Notes: a model not told the origin generated them from the sequence alone. A stretch of 40,903 bases of DNA from Candidatus Anaerobutyricum avicola (GCA_019113845.1 DXGQ01000039.1:1-40903), one strand, 5' to 3'. Shown: positions 31,477 through 40,515, numbered from the stretch's first letter. Program-made: numbers and translations.

Positions 31477-31664
31477 ATATTCGTCCTTTCTGACCGCTGC
31501 CGCCCTCTATCCGGCGGCGTCCGTCTCCCGCACGGAGAGACCGGTGAAAAAATAAAGGCACACGCGGTCAAAAACCTCTTCTTTATCAATTATACGTAAT
31601 AAGTATAACATGATTATTCCATGAATTACAATGACAATCTGGGATTTCTGATATAATAAAAAAA

Positions 31665-31718
31665 TGCCGCCAGACCGGATATCAGAGATCCTTCCTCTGA
31701 TACCCTTTCTGTGCGGCA
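31665..31718 (-). terminator. Terminator of greA
   Basis: A long hairpin on the minus strand: TGCCGC (31718-31713) pairs with GCGGCA (31670-31665), CAGA with TCTG, and GGTATCAGAG with CTCTGATATCC around a short loop, followed by TTTTTTTATTAT. One of the strongest terminators in the window. Confidence 0.9.
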
Positions 31719-31734
31719 ATCTGCGTTACGTATC

Positions 31735-32229
31735 CTACATATCGCTTCTGGAGATCTCCAGAACTTTATAGCGGGAGACGCCGTCCGCGCTCTCCACTTC
31801 GATCTCCTGGCCGATCTTGGCGCCAACCAGCGCCTTGCCCAGCGGAGACTCGTTGGAGATCAGCCCCTTCATAATGTCAGACTCTGTGGAACCGACGATC
31901 CGGTACTCCAGCTCTTCGTCAAACTCCTCATCGTAGAAGCGGACTGTACTTCCGATGCTGACCGTATCTTTATCAAAGGCGGATTCATCGATCACCTCTG
32001 CATTTCTTATGATCTTCTCAAGTTCCTCTATCTTTGCTTCGATGGAACGCTGTTCATCCTTCGCTGCATCGTACTCCGCATTCTCTGATAAGTCTCCCTG
32101 TTCTCTCGCTTCCTTGATCTTCTGCGCGATCTCTTTTCTCTTTACTACCTTCAAATCCTGAAGTTCATCCTCCAGGGCCTGCATTCCTTTACTTGTCAGG
32201 ATATGTTTCTTACTTTCCATAGCTCTCAT
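31735..32229 (-). CDS. greA: Transcription elongation factor GreA
   Basis: Rescues backtracked RNA polymerase by stimulating cleavage of the 3' end of the transcript. The 164-residue protein has the N-terminal coiled-coil finger (HILTSKGMQALEDELQDLK, ENAEYDAAKDEQ with the acidic tip residues, IEAKIEELEKIIRNAEV) and the C-terminal FKBP-like domain (VSIGSTVRFYDEE, YRIVGSTESDIMKGLISNES, SPLGKALVGAKIGQEIEVE). Length is normal. The ATG at 32229 is supported by AAAGG at a spacing of five; a second ATG lies three codons in. It has a perfect consensus promoter and its own strong terminator, so it is monocistronic. Confidence 0.97.
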   Translation of the reverse strand: MRAMESKKHILTSKGMQALEDELQDLKVVKRKEIAQKIKEAREQGDLSENAEYDAAKDEQRSIEAKIEELEKIIRNAEVIDESAFDKDTVSIGSTVRFYDEEFDEELEYRIVGSTESDIMKGLISNESPLGKALVGAKIGQEIEVESADGVSRYKVLEISRSDM

Positions 32230-32312
32230 CTACACCTTTCTTACAGTTACTGACCTGTCAAAAGTCCCCTTTTACACAATACTACAGTAAAGGAGACTCC
32301 ACATAAGTTCTG

Positions 32313-32341
32313 ATTATAATGCAATTTAAAATACTTGTCAA
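32313..32341 (-). promoter_or_regulatory. Perfect consensus sigma-A promoter of greA
   Basis: Minus-strand TTGACA (32336-32341), an exact 17-base spacer and TATAAT (32313-32318). The leader of about 85 bases contains ACTGACCTGTC (32249-32259), which matches the ends of the palindromic repeat, but this may be chance. Confidence 0.92.
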
Positions 32342-32403
32342 CGAGAGGAAATCACATTTTCTCTCTTCCTTTTTACCATTTATCAGACGTCACATTTCCA
32401 GTG

Positions 32404-32510
32404 TACTGACCCGTCCATTTTCAGCATAATGGCGAAGAATACGTTTTCATTCTGCAAAGCGGAAGAATGTGGCGTAGTGGGCGCTACGCCGATTGATGAC
32501 AACGCCGCCG
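32404..32510 (+). repeat. Palindromic dispersed repeat, copy C (left half and core)
   Basis: Bases 32426-32508 match 1-83 at 78 of 83 positions without gaps, with the hairpin GGCGTAG (32471-32477) and CTACGCC (32484-32490) intact. Upstream, ACTGACC...ATTTTCAGCATAATG (32404-32430) is the mirror of the right end of copy A, showing the inverted terminal structure. The right half is missing; the element runs into the last bases before the dus stop codon. Confidence 0.85.
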
Positions 32511-32519
32511 TCCGGCTCC

Positions 32520-33539
32520 TCAGACCGGCGCCCGGCTCAAAAGCTCCTCCAGCTCCCGGAGTGTCGTCACCTGATTGACTTCCTGCCGGAGTCTTGACGA
32601 GCCGTGCATCCCCGCCGTATACCAGGCGGCATGCTTGCGCATCTCCCGGATGCCGGTGTATTCACCCTTGTATTCCACGCACAGCTTCGCGTGACGAAGC
32701 AGCATGGCAATCCGCTCCTGCGCCGTCGGTCTCTCCGGAAGAGGCTCCCCGGCGAGCGCTGCCTTTATCTCCCGGAACAGCCATGGATTCCCCTTGCTGC
32801 CTCTGGCTGCCATGATACCATCACAGCCGGTCTGTTTCCGGATGGCAACGGCGTCCGCTCCGCTGAAAACGTCCCCGTTAGCGATCACCGGGATGGATAC
32901 GGCCTCCTTCACCTTCCGAATGGCCATCCAGTCCGCTCTGCCGCTGTAATACTGCTCTCTCGTTCTTCCGTGCACCACAATGGCGTCCGCGCCGCTGTTT
33001 TCCATGACCTTCGCAAAGTCCACCGCATTTTTATGTTCTTCATCAAAGCCCAGACGGAACTTCACCGTGACCGGATGAGAGACTGCATTCTTAATCTCCC
33101 GCACGATCCTCCCGGCGAGCGCCGGATTCTTCATCAACGCCGAGCCTTCCTGGTTGTTGACGATCTTCGGCACCGGGCATCCCATGTTGATATCAATGAA
33201 GGCAAAGCCTCTGTCCTCTATTTTATGTGCCATCTGTCCCATTAATTCCGGCTCCGAACCAAAAATCTGCACGCCGACCGGCGCTTCTCTCTCGTCCGTC
33301 TCCAGAAGAGGGATCGTGTTCTTATTGCCGTACCAGAGCGCCTTGGCGCTGATCATCTCCGTCACCACCGCATCGCAGCCCTGTTCCCTGCACAGCAGGC
33401 GGAAAGCCAGGTCCGTGACGCCCGCCATGGGACCCAGGATGACCGGGAACGGACTGCCGTATATCTTCCGCATGACAGACGCATTGTCCCTGGCTGTATT
33501 TTGTGTCGGGATATCTTCTCTATCGTTTCTGTTTATCAT
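32520..33539 (-). CDS. dus: tRNA-dihydrouridine synthase (DusB type)
   Basis: FMN-dependent enzyme reducing uridines in the tRNA D-loop. The 339-residue reading has [66 protein letters not shown] (with the catalytic Cys of NMGCP), [36 protein letters not shown] and [15 protein letters not shown]. These fit the Dus family; the assignment to DusB is from overall similarity and the single-Dus context in Firmicutes. It overlaps coaX by 20 bases, so it is translated as part of that operon. The ATG at 33539 has AAGGGA about 13 bases upstream, somewhat far. Confidence 0.94.
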   Translation of the reverse strand: MINRNDREDIPTQNTARDNASVMRKIYGSPFPVILGPMAGVTDLAFRLLCREQGCDAVVTEMISAKALWYGNKNTIPLLETDEREAPVGVQIFGSEPELMGQMAHKIEDRGFAFIDINMGCPVPKIVNNQEGSALMKNPALAGRIVREIKNAVSHPVTVKFRLGFDEEHKNAVDFAKVMENSGADAIVVHGRTREQYYSGRADWMAIRKVKEAVSIPVIANGDVFSGADAVAIRKQTGCDGIMAARGSKGNPWLFREIKAALAGEPLPERPTAQERIAMLLRHAKLCVEYKGEYTGIREMRKHAAWYTAGMHGSSRLRQEVNQVTTLRELEELLSRAPV

Positions 33540-34290
33540 AAATAATCTGAAGTCCCTTCAATGTGAGGCTGGCATCATAATAGTCAATGCAGTCCGCCTC
33601 CTCCGCGATCATCTTGCCGAGACCGCCGGTTGCCACCACCTTTACATTTTCAAATCCACTCTCCTCGATCATCTTGCGGATGATATATTCGGTCTGTCCG
33701 ATGTAGCCGAAGACCAGACCTGCCTGCATACCGCTGACCGTCTCCTTGGTGAGGATCGACTCCGGCTTGCGGATCTCAATCTCCGGAAGCTTTGCGGCGT
33801 GCTGCCAGAGCGCGTTGGCAGACGTGCGGATACCCGGAGAGATGACGCAGCCGATAAAGTCGCCGTCCGGCGTAATCAGATCGTAAGTCGTGGCCGTTCC
33901 GAAATCCACCACGATGACAGGTCCGCCGTAGAGCTCATAGCCTGCCACAGCGTCCACGATCCGGTCTGCGCCGGTCTCCTTCGGATTCGCTGTCTTGATG
34001 TTAATGCCGGTTTTGATGCCGGCGCCCACGATGATCGGCTGCAGATCAAAATACTTGATGATCGCGCTGGTGAAGGAATGCATCACTGCCGGCACCACGG
34101 AGGCAATGATCACATCGTCCACATCTTCTCTGCAATATCCCTTGTACTGGATCGCCTGCAGGATAAACAGCCCGTACTCATCGGAGGTACGGTTGATCTT
34201 TGTTCTCATGCGGAAGGTATCGCAGAGCTTCTTCCCCTGAAAAATACCAAAAGTAATGTCTGTATTTCCGATATCAATTCCAATTAACAT
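33520..34290 (-). CDS. coaX: Type III pantothenate kinase
   Basis: Phosphorylates pantothenate in the first step of coenzyme A synthesis; the type III form is not inhibited by CoA. The 256-residue ASKHA-fold protein has the phosphate loops [17 protein letters not shown] and [11 protein letters not shown], with [17 protein letters not shown] and [12 protein letters not shown] as the other family motifs. Length is normal. The ATG at 34290 follows ACAGGAGGACCATA. It lies 21 bases after the unknown gene at 34312 and overlaps dus. It clusters with birA, fitting a cofactor-related operon. Confidence 0.96.
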   Translation of the reverse strand: MLIGIDIGNTDITFGIFQGKKLCDTFRMRTKINRTSDEYGLFILQAIQYKGYCREDVDDVIIASVVPAVMHSFTSAIIKYFDLQPIIVGAGIKTGINIKTANPKETGADRIVDAVAGYELYGGPVIVVDFGTATTYDLITPDGDFIGCVISPGIRTSANALWQHAAKLPEIEIRKPESILTKETVSGMQAGLVFGYIGQTEYIIRKMIEESGFENVKVVATGGLGKMIAEEADCIDYYDASLTLKGLQIIYDKQKR

Positions 34291-34311
34291 TATGGTCCTC
34301 CTGTGTATCGT

Positions 34312-34644
34312 TTACTCCTGCCCTTCTTGCAGGAAAAAGACTTTATAATACATTTCAAGACTCTCCAGCAGCTCTCTCTTCTCCTGCTGAATCTGCTTGA
34401 TCTTCAATACGCTGCCGATCTCATCAAAAAAGAAATCGTCCTCTCTGGACTCTGTGACCAGATTCAGGTTTCCCTTCTCATCAAACTCCAGACGGAGAAT
34501 GCCTCCCACGTCTTCCGTGTACAGGACGCAGAGGATGTTCAGCTCCTCCTTCACCGTCTTTGGAAGAGAATCAAACTCGGGGTTAAAATAAAAAAGCTGT
34601 TCATAATGGCTGGCGCCGCACAGTATCTTTTTTTCCTCTAACAT
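34312..34644 (-). CDS. Conserved-looking small protein between birA and coaX
   Basis: A 110-residue cytoplasmic protein of unknown function: MLEEKKILCGASHYEQLFYF, FDSLPKTVKEELNILCVLYT, LRLEFDEKGNLNLVTESRED, FFFDEIGSVLKIKQIQQEKR, ELLESLEMYYKVFFLQEGQE. It looks like the small family often called DUF6145 in Lachnospiraceae genomes, but I cannot confirm that name from sequence alone. It is acidic with mixed alpha/beta character and a C-terminal helix. The ATG at 34644 has AAAAAGGAGAACATC upstream. Its constant neighbours birA, coaX and dus would be the main clue to a role. Confidence 0.75.
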   Translation of the reverse strand: MLEEKKILCGASHYEQLFYFNPEFDSLPKTVKEELNILCVLYTEDVGGILRLEFDEKGNLNLVTESREDDFFFDEIGSVLKIKQIQQEKRELLESLEMYYKVFFLQEGQE

Positions 34645-34677
34645 GATGTTCTCCTTTTTCTTTTTACGCGGCAGACG

Positions 34678-35658
34678 TCACACATATCCGTACAGGCCGC
34701 GGACCGAAACCTCTCCGCTCACCACGCACTCGGTTTCTCCCTCTGCGTTCTGCACGAGCAGTCCGCCCTCCTCGTCGATGCCGACAGCCCGGCGAACCAG
34801 CTCCTGTCCCCGACGGATCAGGCGTACCTCCCGGCCGATATTGACCAGGCGTTCTTCATATTCTTCCTTAAAAGAGGCAAAACTCTGCTCCTTTAAAAAA
34901 CGGGAATACCGCAAAGAAAACTCTTTGATAACGTCCGCCAGCAGCGCGGCGCGCACTGTCTTCTCTCCGGTCTCCCGGAAAAGGGAAGTCGCCATACCGG
35001 AAAGCTCCTCCGGAAAATCTTCCCGGTTTACATTCAGCCCGACGCCGATGACCACATAGGATATCTCATCCATCTCCAGCTCCATCTCCGTCAGGATGCC
35101 GCACACCTTCTTTTCACGCAGCAAAACGTCATTCGGCCACTTAATCTGACAGGACATCCCACTGTGTTTTTCCACAGCGGCGGCCACCGCCAGCGCGGTG
35201 ACAAGCGTCAACGTCGAAGCAGCGGACGCCGGCAGTTCCGGCCGGAGAAGCAGACTGCAGAAAATGTCCTCTCCATTCGGCGAAGACCACTCTCTGCCTC
35301 TTCGTCCTTTTCCCGCCGTCTGCATATCCGCTGCAAATATCGTCCCGTCCGCCGCACCGAGGGCTGCCTGCCGTTTGGCCTCCTCGTTGGTGGAATCGAT
35401 CGAGGAAAAACAGACGACCGGGCCAGGCCAGACGTCCGCAGGCAGATACCGGCGGACGTCCTCCTCCCGCAGCAGATCCGGACTTTGCAAAAGCCGGTAA
35501 CCCTTCCGGGTCACCGACTCAATCTCATATCCTTCTTTTTTCAATGCATTGATCCACTTCCACACAGCCGTTCTCGAGACGCCCAGCTCCTCACAGAGCG
35601 CCTGTCCGGACACAAATCCATCCCGCTGCCGGAGAATCTTCAATATTTTTTCTTTCAT
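34678..35658 (-). CDS. birA: Bifunctional biotin ligase/repressor BirA
   Basis: Attaches biotin to acetyl-CoA carboxylase and, through its N-terminal helix-turn-helix, represses biotin genes. The 326-residue protein has a winged helix (ILRQRDGFVSGQALCEELG, SRTAVWKWINALKKEGYEIE) and the ligase core with SSIDSTNEEAKRQAALG, QTAGKGRRGREWSSPNGEDI (biotin-binding GRGRxGR loop), IKWPNDVLLREKKVCGILTE and VVIGVGLNVNREDFPEEL. A C-terminal SH3-like cap ends the chain. It starts four bases after the argF stop and has no strong ribosome site of its own, so coupling is likely. No biotin synthesis genes are in the window. Confidence 0.96.
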   Translation of the reverse strand: MKEKILKILRQRDGFVSGQALCEELGVSRTAVWKWINALKKEGYEIESVTRKGYRLLQSPDLLREEDVRRYLPADVWPGPVVCFSSIDSTNEEAKRQAALGAADGTIFAADMQTAGKGRRGREWSSPNGEDIFCSLLLRPELPASAASTLTLVTALAVAAAVEKHSGMSCQIKWPNDVLLREKKVCGILTEMELEMDEISYVVIGVGLNVNREDFPEELSGMATSLFRETGEKTVRAALLADVIKEFSLRYSRFLKEQSFASFKEEYEERLVNIGREVRLIRRGQELVRRAVGIDEEGGLLVQNAEGETECVVSGEVSVRGLYGYV

Positions 35659-35662
35659 GTTC

Positions 35663-36649
35663 TCAGCGTCCCAGCGTCGCCACCATCACTGCCTTGATGG
35701 TGTGCATCCGGTTCTCCGCCTCATCAAAGACAACCGAATGTTCTGAGCGGAACACCGCATCCTCCACCTCGCGGATATCCAGACCCAGACGGTCCCGCAT
35801 ATCCTGGGACACCACCGTGTCAAAGTTATGATATGCCGGCAGACAGTGCATGAACAGGCACTGATCGTTGCCGGTATCCCGCATCATCTTCTCCGTGATC
35901 TTAAACGGAGACAGGGCTTTCACCCGCGCCGGGTATATCTCTTCCGGCTCTCCCATGCTCACCCAGACGTCCGTGTATATCACATCGGAACCCTTCACAT
36001 CTTCCGGGTCGTGAGAGATCTCAATGACTGCGCCACTTTCGTCCGCCAGCCTCCGCGATACTTCCAGCACCTTCGGGTCACAGACCGTCTCCTCCGGTCC
36101 CACAGCCTTAAAGTGCATACCCATGATGGCACAGCCATACATAAGAGCATACATGACATTGTCCGAAAGGTCTCCCACAAAAGTCAGCTGCATCTCTTCA
36201 AGAGGCTTGTCAATATGCTCCTCCATCGTCAGGAAGTCCGCCAGCACCTGTGTCGGATGATCCGTATCCGTAAGCCCATTCCACACCGGCACGCCGGAAT
36301 ACTTCGCCAGCACCTCCACGATCTCCTGTCCGTATCCCCGGTACTCGATGGCGTCATACATCCGGCCGAACACCTTCGCCGTATCCTCGATGGTCTCCTT
36401 CTTATTCATATGAGAATTGGACAGAAATGTCACATGAGCTCCCTCGTCGGCAGCCGCCACCTCAAAGGAACAGCGGGTTCTGGTAGAAGCCTTGTCGAAG
36501 ATAAGCACGATGTTCTTCCCCTTAAGCTCCTCGCCCTGCACACCGCTCTTCTTCTTCGCCTTGAGCTGATGCGCCAGATCCAGAAGATAACGGATCTCTT
36601 CCTTATTAAAATCAAGTAATGTCAAAAAATTACGACCTTTTAAATCCAT
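35663..36649 (-). CDS. argF: Ornithine carbamoyltransferase
   Basis: Joins carbamoyl phosphate to ornithine to give citrulline in arginine synthesis (or runs in reverse in catabolism). The 328-residue protein carries the carbamoyl-phosphate site STRTRCSFEVAA, the FLSNSHMNKKETIEDTAKVF loop, PVWNGLTDTDHPTQVLADFL, FVGDLSDNVMYALMYG, the ornithine-binding VSMGEP and the diagnostic catalytic HCLPAYH. The ATG at 36649 has GGGAGG at a spacing of eight. It leads the argF-birA-unknown-coaX-dus operon. An anabolic argF seems more likely than arcB, since no arcA or arcC is adjacent, but this is inference. Confidence 0.95.
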   Translation of the reverse strand: MDLKGRNFLTLLDFNKEEIRYLLDLAHQLKAKKKSGVQGEELKGKNIVLIFDKASTRTRCSFEVAAADEGAHVTFLSNSHMNKKETIEDTAKVFGRMYDAIEYRGYGQEIVEVLAKYSGVPVWNGLTDTDHPTQVLADFLTMEEHIDKPLEEMQLTFVGDLSDNVMYALMYGCAIMGMHFKAVGPEETVCDPKVLEVSRRLADESGAVIEISHDPEDVKGSDVIYTDVWVSMGEPEEIYPARVKALSPFKITEKMMRDTGNDQCLFMHCLPAYHNFDTVVSQDMRDRLGLDIREVEDAVFRSEHSVVFDEAENRMHTIKAVMVATLGR

Positions 36650-36727
36650 TCATTTATCCTCCCAAGCTTGCCGCCCGACGCCTCTCTGCGCCGCTGCGCA
36701 GGCGGTGCGCGCATGCCTTATCTAAAC

Positions 36728-36756
36728 TTTTTATCAAACTTTTCACATAATGTCAA
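36728..36756 (-). promoter_or_regulatory. Promoter of the argF operon
   Basis: Minus-strand TTGACA (36751-36756), an exact 17-base spacer and TAAAAA (36728-36733). The region between it and argF is GC-rich with a run of alternating GCGC; no clear ARG box was seen. Confidence 0.75.
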
Positions 36757-36765
36757 GTACACTCC

Positions 36766-36787
36766 TGTACTGACCTGTCGATTTTCA
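36766..36787 (+). repeat. Terminal fragment of the palindromic repeat (copy D)
   Basis: TGTACTGACC is followed by TGTCGATTTTCA, closely matching the left end of copy C (GTGTACTGACC then CGTCCATTTTCAG at 32401-32424). Only this end is present; the neighbouring bases are the end of the sulfatase gene and the argF promoter. Short, so medium confidence. Confidence 0.55.
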
Positions 36788-36798
36788 ATCTACCAGCC

Positions 36799-38676
36799 TC
36801 AATGCGTCACATAATCTGCGATCAGGTTATAGTCCAGCACTTCCTTGCAGGTATCGATCAGTGCATTTGCCCGGTCCGAATACTCCTGACACAGGCGGTC
36901 ATTCCGGTTCATTTTCCTGCCGCTCACAAGATTCCAGACGCTGCCGCTCTCCACCGTCCCGTCCTTTCCGATGGCAAAGAGCATGTCATTGTCGTTGGTG
37001 ATAAAGGAACCTTTCCCAATATAGGAGATCTGCGCCACAAACCCTTCCTCCGCATTGAGCAGATCCTGCCCGAACACAAAGGGCTGCCCGATATCCACAT
37101 CCATCAGGTTGGCAATGGTCGGCAGGATATCCACCTGTCCTCCCACCGTATCGACCGTCTCCGCCTCTCCCAGTCCCGGGATATGAATGAGCAGAGGCAC
37201 GTTGAGCATCTCGTCAAAATTATATTCTTTTCCGAGAAACGCACTCATCCTGCTCTTGACCGACGGTGTCTCCATATTCATCCCCTGATGGTCCCCGTAT
37301 ATGACGATCATCGTATCCTCATAGAGACCGGCGTCCTTCAGATACTGTATCAGCTCCCCGAAAGCCTCGTCCGTATAGCGGACAGTCTGCAGATAGCCGC
37401 CGAATGTCGTGTCCTCGTCGGCCTCCTTCAGCTCCAGCGTCGCTAAAGACGCATCCAGCTCATAGGGAATGTGATTCGTCAGCGTGATCATAAAACTGAA
37501 AAACGGCTGCGGCTTCTCCTTTAAAATGTCCACCGCCTGCCGGAACATTTCCTTATCCGTGAGCCCGAAGCCTGATACCTCCGTCATCTCCAGCTCTTCC
37601 TGCGAGTAAAAATGCTGGAATCCCTGCGTCTTATAGGCTTCATCCCGGTTCCAGAAGGTCTTCACATAACCGTGGAAGGCATACGCGCCGTACCCCTCTC
37701 CCCGCAGGATCCACGGAAGCCCCTGAAAGGTATTATCCACATAGAGACGGTAACACTCCCTCTCATCATTTGGATACAGGCCATTCAGCGCGGCGAACTC
37801 CGCGTCACTGGTATTCCCCACACCGGTGGTGGAATAAAAATGATCAAAGTAGAAGGTATTCTCCTCAAGCATCGCGTCGAGATTGGGCGTCAGCTCCTGT
37901 CCGTTATACTCCGCGCCAATGACAAAATCGTTGAGGGACTCTGTCTGAATGAGGATCAGATTCTTTCCCTTCGCCACACCCCGGTATTTCTCCCCCGAGG
38001 ACTTCGGGACGATCTCAGCCATCTTTTTCAGAATCTCTTCCTTATCCACGGAGCCCCGCTGCAGCTTGCCCACCACATTTACCAGAATGTCATTGGTATG
38101 GTACGTGAAAAACTCGATGTGGTTGACCTTCTGCACAGAGCGCAGGTTGTACGGATTCCATCCGTAATAAAACCAGGCGCAGATCATCACGATCAGAAGA
38201 ACCGTGTGCGCCGCCATGTACGGAAGAAACTTCCGCATCCGCATGGAGAAAATGGACTCTCCTCCCTTCTGGCGCAGGCGGAAAAACCAGAGCACGAAGG
38301 GATAATCGATCAGTGTCAGCAGGCAGCCGGGACTGACCGCCGCCCCGATCACATTTCCATCTCCCGCAATCTGCCCCAGACTGGTGATCTGATAAATCTG
38401 ATTGACAGAAATATATTTGCCAAAATAGCTGCTGTACGCGGCGTCCGCGAACATGAGCAGCGTCACGATCGTATATAGCACATAAAAAATCCATCGGCCC
38501 GCCTTTCCTCTTTCCATGGAGCACAGCTCAAAAATACCGAAAAGCAGAAGCACAGTGAGCGCCGGCACTTCATACACATGCATCATGTCCAGGCGGTCCG
38601 TCTGCCAGTAGAATATAAAAATCTTCAGCGCCAGAAACGGGTACGCCAGCCAGAAATGCCTGAGATATTTTGTCAA
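36799..38676 (-). CDS. LtaS-family sulfatase/phosphoglycerol transferase
   Basis: Membrane enzyme of the LTA-synthase/alkaline-phosphatase superfamily, probably adding glycerol-phosphate-type units to a surface polymer. About five N-terminal membrane segments (to residue 190) precede the extracellular catalytic domain: LILIQTESLNDFVIG, the nucleophile Thr in GVGNTSDAEFAALNGLYP (GNTSD matches LtaS Thr300), FHGYVKTFWNRD, FMITLTNHIPY, the metal site IYGDHQGMN and QVDILPTIANLMDV. The start is TTG at 38676, with AAGGAGG seven bases upstream, giving 625 residues; a reading to 38772 runs through the ribosome site and is unlikely. It is probably monocistronic and may make a lipoteichoic-acid-like or other phosphoglycerol polymer. 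Confidence 0.88.
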   Translation of the reverse strand: MTKYLRHFWLAYPFLALKIFIFYWQTDRLDMMHVYEVPALTVLLLFGIFELCSMERGKAGRWIFYVLYTIVTLLMFADAAYSSYFGKYISVNQIYQITSLGQIAGDGNVIGAAVSPGCLLTLIDYPFVLWFFRLRQKGGESIFSMRMRKFLPYMAAHTVLLIVMICAWFYYGWNPYNLRSVQKVNHIEFFTYHTNDILVNVVGKLQRGSVDKEEILKKMAEIVPKSSGEKYRGVAKGKNLILIQTESLNDFVIGAEYNGQELTPNLDAMLEENTFYFDHFYSTTGVGNTSDAEFAALNGLYPNDERECYRLYVDNTFQGLPWILRGEGYGAYAFHGYVKTFWNRDEAYKTQGFQHFYSQEELEMTEVSGFGLTDKEMFRQAVDILKEKPQPFFSFMITLTNHIPYELDASLATLELKEADEDTTFGGYLQTVRYTDEAFGELIQYLKDAGLYEDTMIVIYGDHQGMNMETPSVKSRMSAFLGKEYNFDEMLNVPLLIHIPGLGEAETVDTVGGQVDILPTIANLMDVDIGQPFVFGQDLLNAEEGFVAQISYIGKGSFITNDNDMLFAIGKDGTVESGSVWNLVSGRKMNRNDRLCQEYSDRANALIDTCKEVLDYNLIADYVTH

Positions 38677-38816
38677 AGGCAAAGCCTCCTTTCCTTTTCC
38701 GTCCGATGTGTGTATGCCGCTGCCACCAGCAAAATATCTGTCTTTTTGTGCAGCGACATGGAAATTCAACACACTAACGTATCATAGCACAAAACGGAGA
38801 GGCTGAAAAGAAAAAA

Positions 38817-38840
38817 GTCCGGCTGCGCACGCAACCGGAC
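38817..38840 (-). terminator. Terminator of the SPFH/NfeD operon
   Basis: Minus-strand GTCCGG (38840-38835) with CCGGAC (38822-38817) around a 12-base loop, followed by TTTTTTCTTTTC (38816 downwards). Confidence 0.88.
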
Positions 38841-38920
38841 CTCCTTGTCCTGATATAAATATCCCGACTGTAAATGCTATACATATTTCAACCATTTCTG
38901 AGAAAAACCGAATCCGTGTC

Positions 38921-39895
38921 TCACGGCTGTCTTTTTCCGGTCTCGATACCCGGAGCGCTCTCCTCCACATCTGCGGCAACCTCTTTGATGGAAGTTACCA
39001 GACCTGCCAGTCCCTGAATCTCCGACGGCACAATGATCTTCGTCGCCTTGCCGTCCGCCGCCTTCTCAAAAGCTTCCAGAGACTTCAGCCGGATAACCGC
39101 CTCGTCAGCTCCCGCCTCCTTGATGGCTCTCAAACCGTCGGCTGTCGCCTGCTGTACCTTGAGGATCGCTTCCGCCTGACCTTCCGCCTCACGGATGGTC
39201 GCCTCCTTCTTCGCCTCCGCGTTCAGGATAGCTGCTTCCTTCTCCGCCTCAGCCTCCAGGATCATAGCCTCCTTATGTCCCTCAGCGATGAGGACAGAAG
39301 ACTTCTTCTCACCCTCGGCACGCAGGATGGCCTCCCGGCGCTCCCGTTCCGCCTTCATCTGCTTCTCCATGGCATTCTGAATCTCTGCCGGAGGGATGAT
39401 ATTCTTAAGCTCCACACGATTCACCTTGATCCCCCACGGGTCGGTGGCCTCATCCAGCGTGGCGCGCATCTTCGTATTGATGGTCTCACGGGAAGTGAGC
39501 GTCGCATCCAGCTCCAGATCACCGATGATATTACGCAGGGTGGTCGCCGTCAGATTCTCGATCGCCATGATCGGATTATCCACGCCGTAAGCGTAAAGCT
39601 TCGGGTCCGTGATCTGATAGTACACCACGGTATCAATCCGCATCGTGACATTATCCTTGGTGATCACCGGCTGCGGCGCGAAATCCACTACCTGCTCCTT
39701 CAGGAGCACCTTTCTCGCCACCCGGTCAATAAACGGTATCTTAAAATGCAGTCCCACGGACCACGTGCCATTATACGCGCCAAGACGCTCGATCACGTAC
39801 GCCTGCGCCTGCGGTACGATGCGCACGCAGGACACGATAATATAAATCACAAGTATAAGAACGATCACTAAAAAAACATTGCCGATTATATTCAT
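38921..39895 (-). CDS. SPFH/band-7 (stomatin-like) membrane protein
   Basis: Predicted scaffold protein of membrane microdomains, 324 residues. One N-terminal hairpin-type membrane segment (MNIIGNVFLVIVLILVIYII) is followed by the SPFH domain (VRIVPQAQAYVIERLGAYNG, GLHFKIPFIDRV, TKDNVTMRIDTVVYYQITDP, YAYGVDNPIMAIENLTATTL) and a long coiled coil rich in Glu and Ala (REAILRAEGEKKSS, MILEAEAEKEAAILNAEA). It is a QmcA/stomatin type, shorter than flotillin. The ATG at 39895 has AGGAGG upstream. It pairs with the NfeD gene 54 bases upstream; this pairing is well established, and NfeD proteins often partner SPFH proteins. Confidence 0.93.
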   Translation of the reverse strand: MNIIGNVFLVIVLILVIYIIVSCVRIVPQAQAYVIERLGAYNGTWSVGLHFKIPFIDRVARKVLLKEQVVDFAPQPVITKDNVTMRIDTVVYYQITDPKLYAYGVDNPIMAIENLTATTLRNIIGDLELDATLTSRETINTKMRATLDEATDPWGIKVNRVELKNIIPPAEIQNAMEKQMKAERERREAILRAEGEKKSSVLIAEGHKEAMILEAEAEKEAAILNAEAKKEATIREAEGQAEAILKVQQATADGLRAIKEAGADEAVIRLKSLEAFEKAADGKATKIIVPSEIQGLAGLVTSIKEVAADVEESAPGIETGKRQP

Positions 39896-39949
39896 ATTCT
39901 GCCTCCTTTATCCAACAAAGTCCGTTCCGGGCTCTGAGCATTCATCCCT

Positions 39950-40387
39950 TTACACGGTCTCTTCCGGCTCCACAATGAGCTTCACGCCGGATATCGCCGT
40001 CACTCTCACCCTGGTATCCTTCTCGATCCTCTGGTCCTCCCGCACACTCCTGGCGGTCCAGACCTGCCCCATGATGCTGACCTGCCCTTCCGCACGCAGA
40101 TTATCAATGGTCTGCGTCACAATGCAGGTCCTGCCAACCAGGCTGTCCGCATTCGTCTTCACCGTCCTGCTGTTCAGATACTTCTTCGCCAGAGGCCGGG
40201 TGAGCATCAGTAAAATGACAGAAACCACCACAAAGGCCGCCACCTGCACAGCCACCGGCAGCCTGAGCGCCGCCAGCAGCGCTCCCACCAGAGCCCCTCC
40301 CGCAAACCAGACGGTCGTAAGCCCCATGGTCAATACCTCAAGAACGAGAAATACCGCCGCAGCGATCAGCCAATACAATACTGTCAT
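39950..40387 (-). CDS. NfeD-family membrane protein
   Basis: A short NfeD of 145 residues, without the ClpP-type protease domain of long forms. Membrane segments: LYWLIAAAVFLVLEVLTMGL, VWFAGGALVGALLAALRL and VQVAAFVVVSVILLMLTRPL. The C-terminal OB-fold has SLVGRTCIVTQTIDNLRAEG, QVSIMGQVWTARS and VRVTAISGVKLIVEP. It partners the SPFH protein encoded downstream, and together they may organise membrane lipid domains. The ATG at 40387 follows GGGAGGAGTACAT, and the promoter at 40487-40515 drives both. Confidence 0.92.
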   Translation of the reverse strand: MTVLYWLIAAAVFLVLEVLTMGLTTVWFAGGALVGALLAALRLPVAVQVAAFVVVSVILLMLTRPLAKKYLNSRTVKTNADSLVGRTCIVTQTIDNLRAEGQVSIMGQVWTARSVREDQRIEKDTRVRVTAISGVKLIVEPEETV

Positions 40388-40486
40388 ATGTACTCCTCCC
40401 TGTCCTTGCAGCCTGCCTCCTGTCCGAAAACGTCCGACATCTCCCGCCGGTCACGCCATGAGCAGGCATCGTCTTGCTACAGTCCC

Positions 40487-40515
40487 ATTTTATCTTATTT
40501 CATGACAGAAGTAAA
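40487..40515 (-). promoter_or_regulatory. Promoter of the nfeD-SPFH operon
   Basis: Minus-strand TTTACT (40510-40515), an exact 17-base spacer and TAAAAT (40487-40492). The rest of the gap from 40516 to 40648 is AT-rich and holds nothing else I can name. Confidence 0.75.

Noticed and set aside
32249-32259. Further copy of the palindromic repeat in the greA leader
   Set aside because: Only ACTGACCTGTC matches; 11 bases is too short to claim, unlike the longer match at 36766.
38676-38772. Extended N-terminus for the LtaS-like protein
   Set aside because: The extension translates through the AAGGAGG ribosome site, and the TTG at 38676 is ideally placed.
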